In this document: positions 52,415 to 64,000 of the stretch, piece by piece
Layout of the letters: every line of letters begins with the position of its first letter
Numbering within the stretch: the first letter of the stretch is position 1
DNA from: Viola odorata
Lineage: Eukaryota; Streptophyta; Magnoliopsida; Malpighiales; Violaceae
NCBI GenBank assembly: GCA_963691705.1
Contig: OY829542.1
Location: 28,134,579-28,198,578 of the forward strand
Direction of reading: 5' to 3'
DNA: 64,000 nt
Made by a program: the position numbers and the translations under genes
The notes under the pieces: model-generated
What the model was told of the DNA's origin: nothing
The model's input: only the letters and a program-made list of their open reading frames with translations
Database searches by the model: none

Positions 52415-54345
52415 CCTCAGCGTGAACAAGACTGGTTAAACAAATTGCTCAAACTGGAAATCAGCGTTCATATTCGTCAAGTGGCTTGTAGAATGGACAT
52501 TCGTTCTTGTGTTAAATGTGAGTGTCGCGTTACTCTCTTTTTTGTTATCGCTGATACTAATGCTGACGTTATTTTGTGATCTCGCAGCGACAGATCCCAA
52601 CTATAAGCCTGAAAGCATAAGGAGACGCCTAAAGGGGGCTTAAGAAAGAGAAGAAAAGGAGAGAGCTACCTCCATGGAAGCTACTGATAATCCCACGGAA
52701 CTGTCGGCTACTTCCGCGAGTCTTGCTCAAGTATCCTCTTCTTCAGCTGGTGAGGGAATACTGATATTCCTTCAGGCGTTCCCATCGTGACCGTTGCTGC
52801 TCCTCCTGCCCAGCCTTCTTCTTCTTCCCAGGCTCCTAAGGCCATTGCCAAAGAAAAAAGAAGAGAAAAACAAGAAGCGTTGCCGCTCTTACACCTTCTC
52901 CGGACGCGGCAGGTTCTTCAGAAGCACCTCCTCCCACTACTGTTACAGTAAGGGTGCCTTTTAGCCACGATATGCTACATTCCAATGTCTGCCGTCGTTT
53001 GATTTCTGTTTTCTATATTTCATATTGCGTTCTTGGCAGGACACTACCGCTGTCGCTACCTCCGCTCCTCCCTCGGGCGATATGAATTTGGGCTACATGC
53101 TGACTGGTTCTAAGAAGAGACAGCGGCTGGAAGGTGAGGGGGGAAATCCATCTTCTTCTACCACCGAGATGGAGAACAGACCTGAGGAAGTTTTTGACTC
53201 CACGGCTGTTCCCCAGGGAGGAAATTCCTCAGATTTTTTAGCGAACTTGGGCACAAGCGAGACTTTCGGGGTTTCGCCCAATTCTTTTGGAGGTCCCGTT
53301 CACGCATATTCCTCCAATCTGGGATATCAAGAGGGCTTGCAGGATTTTTCAGGCTATCAGCCTCATGGTGTTTATCTTGCTCCAGGGGGTTCATCCACAC
53401 AGGTTCACCCTCCTATTCCTCTGGCGTTTGTTCCTTCGAGCATCCCCCTATTGCACCGTTATGGCGAAGGAGGTACCACCTTCAACTTTGCGGCGGATCT
53501 TAGTCCGATAATTGGGGGTGGCACTGTGACCCATCAAGTTGGACTGTACGATCTCCGTAACACTGGTTTGGCGGCATTGGGGGGTGATGGCTCGGATGAA
53601 GTTTCGGCTTTGCTGGTTTCCCAAATATTGGCTTCTGCGGCAGAACGGGAGGCTTTCCTTTCCAAGACCGAGGTTGATAGGGTGAACTCATTACGCTCCA
53701 ATCTTTTTACTAATATGATGAAGTTCCATTACTGGGCGGAGGAGGTGCAGCGTCAGGCTGCCTCTCTTTCCTCCTCCTTGGAGGAATTATCGCGAGAGCG
53801 GAATGAGAAGAAGAAGTTGCTGGAGGAGCGTATGCAACTATTACTGGCCCATCAGGAGCTGAAGAAAGAACATTCTGATGCCTTGGCAGCGGAGAGGGCC
53901 AAAAATACTGTCTTGGAAAATGAGAAATCATCCTTGGCCAAGGAGAAAACTGCCCTGGAGGAAGAGTCGGCCGATAGGAGTCTGTGGCATGTTGAGCAGA
54001 CTGCCGCTATTTTAGTCGATTGCTTTGAGGAAGTCCATGGGGTCGATGCGTACAAACCTGATGAGGTCATGACGGCTTTCAAGCAAAAATCTGCCCATCT
54101 TAATGAGGAGGGTTTTCGCCAAGCTAAAGCGGCAGGCTGGAAACGGAGGAACCCCGAAGGTTGACGTGCCTCGAGGCTTTGCCGCCCTTTCCTTAGCAAT
54201 CGAGCGTCACTAGATTTTTGTCATTATTTTGACCACTGAAGTTTGTAGCCCCTTAAAGCATTTTGATGTATTCAGACAACTTCTATCGCTATCTTTCCTT
54301 TCATTTAGTTGTCTCCTTACGAACTCCTTTGGCGTTATCTTTGCC

Positions 54346-56378
54346 CTGTTATCTCAAATATCACTCGCAAGCAGCTCGTCTCCATTGTTCAGAAGAAAGA
54401 GGAAACTCTAGCCCAGTACTATGAGAGATTCCAGAAAATGCAATCGAGTTGCCCAGCCCACAATCTTACCGAGCACGCTCTGGTTCAATATTTTTGTGAA
54501 GGCCTCAAGGCTCAGGACAAGGCTCTGCTTAACGCAGCCGCCAATGGATCCTTGACTGCTCTAACCCCAAGAGCCGCACGAGCAATGATAGAGCTCATGG
54601 CCAAGAACTCCTCTGACGACCTTGCCAACAATCCAGGCCAGGATGTCCAAGTAGCTGCCCTTCAGAACCAGATATCTTCTCTTACAGGAATGTTCCAAAA
54701 CTTCATAACAGCACAACCCGCACCTGTCAAGGCCTGCCAGATATGCAATTTCGTGGACCACCCCACTGATGCATGTCCGCATATTCCGGAGGAAATACAA
54801 GTGAATGCTGCTGGCCAATTTATTCCAGTCTCTTACGCTCAGACTTACAACCAAGGCTGGAAACAACCAAACCAAGGGTGGGTTCCAAACACTCAGCTTT
54901 CGGGACCTAGCCATCAACAGCATCAAAACCCCTATGGAAACCCCCCTCCTAATATGCCAAATTTCAGACCTCGACCCACATTTCATCAGAACCAATATCA
55001 ACGCCAACCTCCTCAGGATCAGACCTTCGTCCACCCTCCAGACCAGAATTTTGTTCAGCCCCCGACTGCTGAAATACCTAAGAATCCCGAGCAGCAGAAA
55101 GAAATAGATGAACTCAAAAAGCAAATGAGTACCCTGACTGCTACACTGCAAGAGTTAACAAATCATGGTAGACTGCCACCTCAAACAGAAGTAAATCCCA
55201 GGCACAATGTCTGTGCATTAACTTTGCGAAGTGGCACGACCTTGAAAGCACCTACTTCTCCAGCCCCCGAAGTTGAAAACTCTCCAGAGACCGAGATTCG
55301 ACCTAAACCTAGACCAAAGCTCCCTAAAGTACCCAGATCTGTCGAAGTCATGGAAGATAGAATCCGCTCTCCCAGAGGTTCACCAAGGAACGACCCTAAC
55401 CCACCTGAATTCACACAGGAATACATTCATAAGATTCTCGAGCCCCCGTTCCCTCACAGATTGGTCAAGACCAAGAAAGATAAGGAGGACCGCGATATCT
55501 TTGAAATGTTCAGTAAAGTGGTTGTAAACATCCCTCTTCTCCAGGCCGTGAAAAACGTCCCTCGCTATGCCAAATTTCTGAAGCAATTATGCACGAACAA
55601 AAACAAGTTCGCTGAAGTTAACAAGATCAGCGTAGGGGCCAGCGCGTCTGTACATATCCAGCGTCGGATCCCTCCGAAATGCAAAGACCAGGGCATGTTT
55701 ATAATCCCTTGCCGAATCAGAACAGTTGATATTGGCAAGGCCATGTGTGACCTCGGAGCGGGAATCAATGTTATGCCCCTGGTAATCTATCACAGTCTAG
55801 GCCTCGAGCCTCTCGTGCCTATGGACCTCGCCATCCAACTTGCTGACCGCTCTATCATCTACCCCGAGGGGATCATCAAGGATGTCTTGGTCCAAGTAGG
55901 AGAATTCTTGTTCCCTGCGGATTTTTATGTGATTGCAATGGAGAACGAGGACTCCACCAAGTCCACAGATGTTCTTCTAGGCCACCCATTTCTGGCCACA
56001 GCCCGAGCAAAAATCGATGTTCATGATGCCACCATCTCCCTCGAATTTGATGGAGAGATCATCAAATTCAATATGCTAGAAGCCATGCGATACCTCTCTG
56101 AATTTTCTAGTGTCAATTATGTTGATATTGTTGATCCCATTGTAGGGGAAATTGATGATATATATTCTACTGACCCTTTGCAATTTGCCCTTGACAGGAG
56201 TCTGACGCCAGCTCTTCTAGATGTCGTGGCCTCGACACTTCCTATTCCTTCTGAATTACACTCAGTCGTCGCTGCCCTAGAGGAATGCGCTGTTGCTAGC
56301 ATGAATCTCCGAATCAGTCTCCCGAATATCCAGGCCATGCTAAGTTATTTCCTTCTATTGATCAGGCTCCAGCCCTAG
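54346..56378 (+). pseudogene. Athila gag and protease, 5' truncated
   Basis: The reading frame becomes Athila-like at about 54350, joined straight onto the 3' flank of gene Y, so the 5' LTR, leader and N-terminal gag are missing. The gag core has TLAQYYERFQKMQSSCP and LLNAAANGSL. A CCHC-like CQICNFVDHPTDAC follows near 54736, then a Gln/Pro-rich linker. The aspartic protease has CDLGAGINVMPL near 55748, where many such proteases have DLGAS. The frame ends at TAG 56376-56378, where a one-base shift moves the reading to the polymerase frame. Confidence 0.88.
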
Positions 56379-58345
56379 ATCTGAAGCCACTGCCTACTCA
56401 CTTGAAATATGCTTATCTAGGCCCCGATAACTCTTTACCTGTCATTATCTCCAACAAGCTCGAAGGCCTCGAGGAGTCTAAGCTCATTTCCTTGCTAAGG
56501 AACTTCAGGCAAGCCATAGGATGGACCATTGCGGACATTAAGGGCTTGTCTCCAGCATTATGCACTCATCACATCCACCTAGAAGACGCAAGCAAGACCA
56601 TTCGCCAGCCCCAGAGATGACTTAATCCGCCTATGATGGAAGTGGTGAAGAAAGAGATTCTCAAGTTGTTGGATGCGGGAGTTATCTACCCCATCTCGGA
56701 TAGCTCATGGGTTAGCCCTATCCAAGTTGTGCCCAAGAAAACAGGCATAACTATCACCATCGGTCAGGCTGGAGAATCCATTCCTACCCGGATCCAGAAT
56801 GGGTGGAGAGTGTGTATCGACTACCGCCGACTAAATTCTGCTACCAGGAAAGATCATTTTCCACTGCCCTTCATCAATCAGATGCTTGAACGTCTCGCCG
56901 GTAAAACCCATTATTGCTGCCTAGACGGTTATTCCGGATTCCATCAGATCCCAGTTGCTCCTGAAGACCAGGAAAAGACAACCTTCACCTGCCCTTTCGG
57001 GACCTTCGCGTATAGACGCATGCCCTTCGGTCTATGCAACGCCCCTGCCACTTTCCAGCGTTGTATGGTCAGCATTTTCTCTAAATTAGTTGAAGATGGA
57101 ATCGAAGTCTTCATGGACGACTTCACCGTCTATGGAAACTCATTTGAAGAATGCATGAACAATCTGAAAAGGTGCCTAGAGCGCTGCATTGAGACGAATC
57201 TTGCCCTGAATTTTGAAAAATGCCACTTTATGGTGGATCGAGCCCTGGTGCTTGGTCATGTTATCTCGGCCAAGGGAATTGAAGTTGACAAAGCCAAGAT
57301 AGAAGTAATAGAATCCCTGCCCTACCCATCTTGTGTCCGCAATGTGAGATCTTTTCTAGGCCATGCCGGTTTCTACCGAAGGTTCATTAAGGATTTTTCG
57401 AAGATTGCCCAACCCATGTGTAAATTGCTCCAGAAGGACGTGTCCTTCGATTTTAGCGAGGCCTGCAGAACCACTTTTGTACTTCTCAAGAACAAACTTA
57501 TCTCCGCCCCGATTATTCGAGCCCCCGACTGGACATTACCTTTCGAGGTCATGTGTGATGCCAGTAATCAGGCCCTAGGCGCCGTTTTGGGTCAGAAGAA
57601 GGATAAAGAGACCCATGTCATCTATTATGCTTCCAAGTTGCTAGACCCGTCCCAGCAGAACTACACCACCACTGAGAAAGAACTTCTAGCCGTAGTCTAC
57701 GCCCTAGACAAGTTCAGACAATATCTGCTAGGAACTCAGGTCCTCATCTACTCTGACCATTCTGCCCTTCGGTGTTTGTTGACCAAAGCCGATGCCAAAC
57801 CCAGGCTTATTCGTTGGATCTTGCTCCTTCAAGAATTCAATATAGCTATCAAAGACAAGGCCGGAAGAGAAAACCTTGTCGCCGATCACTTGAGTAGACT
57901 TCCAGCCCAAGAAGATAATTCGCTTGTGCCAATCAGAGATACTTTTCCAGACGAGCACTTATGTCTAGTCCAAACTGTTTATTCCCCATGGTTTTCCGAT
58001 ATTGCAAACTTTTGTGCTACAGGCACTTACCCAACCGATTCCACTCCCTTTGAATGCACCAGAATCAGAAGACAAGCAAAATACTACATATGGGACAGTC
58101 CCTACCTATGGAAACACTGCTCCGATCAGATCATCCGTAGATGTGTAACCATGGATGAGGTGCCCTCGATCCTTAAATTCTGCCACTCAGAAGGAGGCCA
58201 TTTTGCGGCCAAGAAAACTGCCCTGAAAGTCTGGAAGCTGGGTTGTACTAGCCCACCATTTTCAAGGATAGTTACATGTTCTGCGCTTCATGCCCCCGAT
58301 GTCAGGCCACTGGAAATATCGGGGCTAGGAATCAGATGCCCTTGA
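56379..58345 (+). pseudogene. Athila reverse transcriptase and RNase H, integrase start
   Basis: The frame 56402-56620 holds LKYAYLGPDNSLPVIIS and ends at TGA 56618-56620, in line with the downstream frame from 56621. The RT core has CIDYRRLNSATRKDHFPLPF, CLDGYSGFHQI and the FMDDF catalytic box near 57112. RNase H has VMCDASNQALGAVLG near 57550 and YTTTEKELLAVVYALDKFRQ near 57665. The integrase zinc-binding part begins with FCHSEGGHF near 58180, and the frame is lost by a shift around 58240. Confidence 0.9.
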
Positions 58346-59275
58346 CAAACATTATCGCTTGCGAGATCTTTGATATCTGGGGTATAGATTTCATGGGCCC
58401 TTTTCCCAATTCCTTTGGCAACATCTAGATCCTTCTGGTTGTCGATTATGTCTCTAAATGGGTCAAAGCCAAGGCTACTCGAACGGACGATTCCAAGGTG
58501 GTTGTGAACTTCCTCCGCACCAATATCTTCAATCGGTTTGGTACACCTAGAGCACTGATCAGCGATAGGGGTGCCCACTTTTGCAACCGTGTTGTGTCCT
58601 TTCTTTTGACAAAGTATGGAGTCCATCATAGAACATCCACTGCTTATCATCCTCAGACCAACGGACAAGCCGAGGTCTCGAACCGTGAGATCAAGTCCAT
58701 TCTTGAAAAGACCGTTAACTAGTCCAGAAAGGATTGGAGTTTGAAATTGGGTGATGCTCTCTGGGCCTATCGAACAGCTTTCAAGACCCCTATAGGGATG
58801 ACCCCTTACAGGCTTATTTATGGGAAGCCGTGCCATCTCCCGGTGGAGATAGAGCACAAGGCTTTCTGGGCTATCTGAAAGGTCAACACAGATCTAGGCC
58901 TCGCTGACCAACAGAGGCGCTTGCAAATTCAAGAGCTAGAAGAGTTAAGGGATGATGCTTATGAGAACACCCTACTCTATAAAGGCAAGACAAAAGCCTA
59001 TCATGACCGACATCTTTGTCCCAAAACGTTCTCGGTTGGACAACAAGTTTTGTTGTACAACTCACGACTGCGACTCTTCGCTGGGAAACTGAAATCCAAA
59101 TGGTCGGGACCTTTCGTGGTCACGACAATCTATACCCATGGAGCAGTTGAAATCCAGAATCCTGTTACATGAGTCATCTTCAAAGTCAGTGGGCAAAGAC
59201 TGAAGCCCTTCTATGAAAGTTTCCAGCCCTCGGTTGTTGAGGAGGCTATGGTGGAGGACCCACCTGTCCAGACCT
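58346..59275 (+). pseudogene. Athila integrase, multiply interrupted
   Basis: The frame continues with ACEIFDIWGIDFMGPFPNSF (first catalytic Asp), then [13 protein letters not shown] (second Asp) and [17 protein letters not shown] (Glu), so the D,D-35-E core is recognisable. In-frame stops occur at 58426-58428, 58720-58722 and near 58876 and 59170. The C-terminal part keeps the [13 protein letters not shown] segment typical of Ty3/gypsy integrases. Not functional. Confidence 0.85.
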
Positions 59276-59841
59276 AGAATATCAAAGCACGTCGAGGTCC
59301 CGACGAGTAAATGGACCACGTTGGAGGCATTTGATATGCCAGTCGTATCCTTTCTCTCTCCCTTATCTCCTCTGCCACCTTTTGAAATCTCTGATTTTTG
59401 TTGATTTTATTTCCATGTTTTATTCCTTGTATATATCTCTTACCTTTCCCTTTCCCTATGATTTTATTCCTTTTTATTAGCATTAACTCACCTTTATTCT
59501 CTCTTTTTGTCCGTATCTTAAATTTACCAACTGCCATTTTGAAATTTAAAAAGTTGCTATCCTTTTGGGCAGTTGGGATACGCGTGGGTCATCGTGCTCC
59601 ACGCCCAGGTTGCCACGTCGCCTGTCAAGCCGCAGAAAACGCAGACCTCATCAATGAAAAGGCTGCACCATTTATTGCCAGCTGTGATTTTTACCCTCTC
59701 TCCCATGCTCCCTTTCCATTTTTCACTCATATCACTTTCAACCCTATCACTTTCACCTTTCTCCCTCACCAAACACACAACCACATCCTCTCTCCACCAC
59801 CGTCTCCTACTCCAACACTGTCTTCTCTTCAACCACCATCA
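59276..59841. other. Spacer between pol and the ATHILA ORF-1 region
   Basis: C/T-rich sequence, open in some frames by chance. I see no shared motif or signal. Confidence 0.5.
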
Positions 59842-61820
59842 ATGGCACCTAAAACTAAGAGGCCAGCTCGCAAAAATGCTGCCGCACCTACACTAGTAGA
59901 CACCGCTAGCCCAGTTCCTTCCCGATCTAGGTCACAGTCAGCCACACCTAACTCTGCTTCGTACAAAATGGTCACACCACCATCTGGCCATCCACTTCCC
60001 ATCCCCTCTCCTACGCTGTTATCACCGGCAGCCGTGGACCAGACCAGGGAGTTTACCCCGGTGGAAGATGACATAGAGATCACCGGCTCCGTTCCCCCAA
60101 CCACCACGACCACTAGAGGTGGCCGTGTGGTGAAGCTCCCTCCAGGTTCATCCACGGCCAAGTCCAAGCCAAAAAAGCCCGTTACGTCCGCCAAACAGTC
60201 CCCCCTTGACACGGCCGTCAATCATTTCCTAGCTCCCCATCATTCCCTAACCGTTGAGGAGGTCCTAAAGGACATCCAAATCTCAGACGAAGAACCAGAG
60301 GTTATGGAGGAGCAAGGAGAGCCGGGTGAAGGCCAAGAGAACACAGACCTAGAAGTCATGGAAGAAGGAACAGGAGAAAGTGGGGAAGCAGAGGGCAGCG
60401 ATGAGGAGGAGGATCTCGAGGCCCAGAGAGCAGCGGAGGAGGAGAAGAAGCTGAAAGTAGCCGCGACAAGAGCAGCGCCCAAGAAAGGAAAATCAAAAGC
60501 CACTCCCGCATCGGAGAAGCCAGCCGTAGTTGTAACGCCAGTAGGTGCTAAGAGAAAACTCCCATCCACCAGTTCTAGCAAGCCCTCGAGCTCAAAGAAA
60601 ACTCGAGCCCCCGAAGTAGAGGATGAAGTCGAGGCCGAGACCCCAGAACCTTCATCCCTCCCCAGGTCCAGTTCCCACCAGGTTACTTCTGACCTTTCAT
60701 CACCCCATGAATGGATTGTTTTTAATGACAAGCACTCTCTTGACAAGTTGAATTTGCTGAATTCCAAGGGCGTTAGCTCATGTGCGCGCCTGGATTTTGA
60801 TTTTCTTGCCAAAATAGGTATTGAGTCAAGAGTCAGGGAGTATGTTGCCAACATTGGTTGGGAGTCCCTGTTCTATCTAGAGCATCCGACCTATGTAGAG
60901 CTTTCCCTAGAGTTTTTCACAACTTTTTGGGTAGATGGGACCTTTAGGCCAAAGGGCAAAGTTGGTCCGAATTCTTCTACCCCTGCTTGATCAACTTTAG
61001 GCTAGCTAAAAAATGGAAACACTTGACTCTTGGTGAATTTAATTGTTGGTTGGGATTTGTGACTAAGGATGAATTGAACACCCCTCGGTATAAAAATGCT
61101 TTAACTGTTATCCCTGCTGTTTTTGATGCCACTACTGCTTTTTGTGAGTTAACCAATAAGTCTGATGCTAAATATGATACTAAGGGTAGTAAAGCCCATG
61201 AAATAGTTGATCCTGCTTTGCGTATCTTGCACCAATATCTAGCCCTCACCTTTTCCGCAAGATTTGGTTCCTCGGGACAGATATCTGTGCAGGAACTCTT
61301 CTTTTTATGGTGCATGAAACACAAACGTAGGGTCAACCTAGGCTTTTGGATAGCTTCTGGTGTATTGCATGTCTTAAATGGTGGCCGTGGGCCTATTTTT
61401 GGTTCGTTAATCTCCCTGTTTGCTGTGAATATGCGTAACATTGACCTCGCTGCTAGTAACCTTTCCGAGCCTTTGGCATTCAAGGATCTGGATATCAGAA
61501 CCTTGGATGTCATGGGCCATTTATGTCTCTCATGCGGTATGTTGAGCTTTTATCCAGGTTGTGCCCCAGCAGCGGAGAAAGTTTTCGGGACCAAGAATGG
61601 TGGCATTTTTTATTATCCAGATCTCTCGGATCCCCATTCCAATGCCATTCCTCGAGCCACCGAAAGCCAAGCGACACAAGGCCAGAATGCAGCAACACCA
61701 AGACAGCCCCCAACTCCTCTCATTGTCTATGATCCGACCCAAACAAGGCTGCTCCAGCTTATCCTACGGGAACTTCAGGCTTTGACGGCTGAAGTTGCCC
61801 GCAGAAATCTGCCTCCGTAG
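59842..61820 (+). pseudogene. ATHILA ORF-1 / env-position protein, frameshifted
   Basis: The ATG at 59842 opens MAPKTKRPARKNAAAP. The N-terminal ~250 residues are Ser/Pro/Lys/Glu-rich and acidic in the middle. From about 60710 the sequence matches the pattern of the Arabidopsis ATHILA ORF-1 family (RVREYVANIGWESLFYLEHP, then KHLTLGEFNCWLG and ELFFLWCMKHKRRVN). The first frame ends at TGA 60988-60990 and the domain continues in another frame to 61820, so one indel near 60950 splits it. It occupies the env position of Athila elements; no transmembrane segment is evident. Confidence 0.8.
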
Positions 61821-62726
61821 TAGCCCCTCCAGAACAATTTTATCTCTCTAGCCCCCGAAAGGGGCACTGAACAATTTACTATTTTTGCTTTGTACTGTAC
61901 TTCTATTTCTTGAACTCCTTTTTATACTCTCCCCGCATTGAGGACAATGCGCTGCCTAAGTGTGGGGAGGGAGTTATTTATGCGTTTTGCCTGTGTGTTT
62001 GCATGTTTATTTTTTACGTTTGTTGCATGATTACATGATCTTCGGATTTTATTTTTAGCCATGCTAGGAAAATTTTCAAACCCTCATTTTTGGCATGTGT
62101 TTTTCAACTTTCGATGCATAGAAAAAGCATGGCATCCATAGCACCTACGCCTGAGCATGCATTTTTAGACCTGCTAGCCCTTATATCTATATCTAGGCCA
62201 CAACACCAGTAGTCACAATTGATCCCGTGAGCATATTTGAACTTCATGCCCGTTGTTTTTGAGTGAAAATGCTTAGCTAGGCACGGTCTAGGTTTGCATA
62301 ATATCCCCGGGTATAGTCACTGTTAGGACATGGGAAAGCTTAAATACGACAGAAAGCTTCGCATCAATGTCTCGTTTCTTCTCTTCTCCCATCTCTCTCT
62401 TTTCTTCTCGAGCCCCCGACATTCCCCTTCTTTTCATACTCTTTCCTAACCATTCGCCTTTTCTTGATCTTTTTCCTTGGCAGGTGAGGTAGCAATTGTT
62501 GAGGGCAACGTCGAGGGCTAGACACCTAAAGTGATCAAACGAGTTCAAGTGTGGGGAAGGAAGGCAAAAGCAAAAGACTTCAGAGCAAAAAGCAGGAGTC
62601 TAGGGCAAAAGTTTCGAGCCCTAGGCCATTCATACAACTCGAGCCCCTGAAACCTTCAAGTGTGGGGAAGCGAAAAAGAAGTCACCATCGATGCAGGAGC
62701 CAAATCAAGGGCCATATCCTTTACTA

Positions 62727-62768
62727 AAAATTAAAAAAAAAAAATTAATAATAATAATAATAATAATA
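62727..62768. repeat. A-rich tract and (AAT)n microsatellite
   Basis: A short A run followed by about eight AAT units. Confidence 0.85.
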
Positions 62769-63412
62769 TGATTTTATCTCAAAATAAGAGGAGGAAGGCT
62801 CCGAGCGTCCAAGAAAACGCATCCGCTTCCGAAGCTTCAATTCGAAGACTTTCCTGGCCCCGAAAGAAGACCTCTGTCTAGCCCTCGTTTCATCTCGTGC
62901 CCTCAATGAAAGCTGCCTCGCCACTTCTCTTTCTCCCAGCCAAGGGATCCAACCAGGTTTTGCCTGGTTCTTTCTTTTCTTTCCTTCTTTTCTCCCCTCT
63001 TCCACCTTTCTAACTCTTTCGACCCCTTTTCTTTCTATTTGCTGATGTGATGTTTTCCCGATTGTTGATTGCCCATGCATGTGTTCTACAGTACTCGGAT
63101 TGACGTGCAAACCATGTCTGTGTTGTGTTATTTGCATTCATGAGTGATAGCCTAAACACTTGTTTTATTCTGAGAATGAGTGCAAATACATGCCTATGCG
63201 AGTACTGCTGGTGATTAGGCTAGATATGGGAAAGTCTGGTTGGTAGGGTCGTTATCCTATCAGCCGGATGCAGGTACTTTTCTAGGTCTGGATTTGTTTT
63301 GCTTGGGTGTAGCTTTTTGAATGACGTGCCAATTCTGTGTTTTGGGAGTTGATTGCGTATGTTATCGAATGAGGTGGTTTTCCAATTTTGTTTATGCTCG
63401 AGGGCGAGCATA

Positions 63413-63431
63413 GGGGCAGTGTGGGGATGTT
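63413..63431 (+). promoter_or_regulatory. Polypurine tract before the Athila 3' LTR
   Basis: GGGGCAGTGTGGGGATGTT immediately precedes the TGATAGCATG start of the LTR. Confidence 0.65.
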
Positions 63432-64000
63432 TGATAGCATGTTTAATAGTCTCGGTTTCACCCTCCTTTCTAGCCCTTTCGGGGGCTTGATGTTACTATT
63501 TGACCTTCATTTCAGTTTTATTTGCAGATTAACATCAAAGGAGGGAAAAGGCCGAAAAGGAGCGATTGGAGAGCATTTCTGTGGATTTCCAGTTTCAAGG
63601 CCTAGAAGATCGAGTGATGTCAAGACCTCGACGCAAACCAGACCAGTGCGCTGTCCCAAGGCCTCGACAAGTTCTGAGCCTTCTTCCAAAGAGCATCTTC
63701 TGAAAGCGCACGGAATCCCAGGTGCTTCCAGAAGATACCAGGCGTGCCAGGAATCCCAGAATATTCCTTTTACAAGGACGTGTGCTATCACGCCCTCATT
63801 GATCCTTCCTCTCCCCTTAGCTGTTTTTGTCTCCTAGCTAGGCTTAGGCTATATAAGCATAGTTTTAGGGTTTTGTAAGGACGACTGGTTCCAAAGGATA
63901 TTTTCTTATATTTATTTCAGTGCTTATTTTCTGGGAATCATCTCCTCTTCCAAGAGCAGCCATTGTCAACAACTTTCCACTTTGATTATTAATTAATCTA
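63432..64000 (+). mobile_element. Athila 3' LTR, cut by the window end
   Basis: 569 bp matching the start of the solo LTR at 50775 with few differences. TATATAAGC near 63850 is the likely promoter. About 1.07 kb more is expected to the right. Confidence 0.88.

Larger units (their letters stand above)
50166..54164 (+). pseudogene. Gene Y (copy B), split by a solo LTR
   Basis: Exon 1 is 50166-50774 plus 52415-52517. Taking out the LTR and one target copy gives 712 nt, exactly the exon 1 length of copy A. Exons 2 and 3 are 52587-52947 and 53040-54164, with GT-AG introns (GTGAGT...CGCAG and GTAAGG...GGCAG). The domain at residues 68-130 is intact (RYGFRLPIDSFVKDLLVADD). Exon 3 is open for 374 codons, with coiled coil. 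Exon 2 has a TAA and a one-base loss near 52755. Besides the insertion, damage is lighter than in copy A. Confidence 0.75.
61821..63431 (+). other. Athila 3' non-coding region with repeated PPT-like motifs
   Basis: GTGTGGGGA occurs at about 61959, 62552, 62660 and 63420, the last just before the LTR. GCATTGAGGACAATGC (61937) is a perfect-looking short inverted repeat common in Athila. A poly-A/(AAT)n microsatellite lies at 62727-62768. No ORF is conserved. Confidence 0.65.

Noticed and set aside
50775..54345. The LTR at 50775 as the 5' LTR of the Athila element
   Set aside because: It is flanked on both sides by the target duplication and by the two halves of gene Y exon 1, so it is a separate solo LTR.
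1..64000. tRNA or rRNA genes, or bacterial contamination
   Set aside because: No cloverleaf or rRNA core was recognised. Introns, LTR signals and plant-specific families are found throughout.

Overview
The window is plant nuclear DNA, from a flowering plant and probably a eudicot. It is a nest of degraded mobile elements around one host gene. The evidence is an endogenous caulimovirid, Ty3/gypsy (Athila and Tat-like) elements with plant-type primer sites, GT-AG introns, TATA/AATAAA signals and a PATRONUS-like (plant securin) gene. There is no sign of bacterial operons, tRNA, rRNA or CRISPR.

Layout. (1) 1-11177 is an endogenous pararetrovirus. One nearly complete genome (1347-9382: movement, coat/protease/RT/RNase H, an ORF of unknown role, promoter, small first ORF) is flanked by inverted partial copies of itself: head-to-head at 1-2492 (170-bp spacer) and tail-to-tail at 7623-11177 (22-bp spacer). 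(2) 11284-14213 is a 5'-truncated LTR, its primer site and a broken gag. (3) 14214-23598 is copy A of an element family with an LTR on the minus strand and four plus-strand genes: a 125-aa ORF, a short acidic ORF, and two intron-containing 'putative gypsy type transposon' genes, here called X and Y. (4) 23599-36996 is an LTR-internal-LTR-internal-LTR array with ~3.7-kb LTRs, 54-bp minisatellites and no coding region. Its internal segments are themselves made mostly of LTR sequence, including an inverted primer site. (5) 36997-40500 holds the PATRONUS-like gene with internal duplications. (6) 40524-42577 is copy C of the module family (gene X exon 2 and the gene Y promoter), cut by an LTR-gag element at 42578-44071. 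(7) 44072-54345 is copy B of the four-gene module. Its gene Y is split by a 1635-bp solo LTR with perfect CCCTT target duplications. (8) 54346-64000 is a 5'-truncated Athila element (gag, protease, RT, RNase H, integrase, ATHILA ORF-1 region, 3' LTR), of the same LTR family as the solo LTR.

How it fits together. In the module family the genes run opposite to the adjacent LTR, as in the antisense extra ORFs of Tat/Ogre retrotransposons. Each gene has its own TATA box, several have a CACGTG box, and the 125-aa ORF is intact in both copies with mostly silent differences. Nearly all other genes have been inactivated, repeatedly by TGG, CGN or CAG codons turning into stops, which is the signature expected of decay of methylated DNA. 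The viral inverted repeats carry convergent promoters and would give double-stranded RNA if transcribed.

Limits: family assignments come from reading motifs by eye. Boundaries were set by comparing copies inside the window, and no database search was possible.
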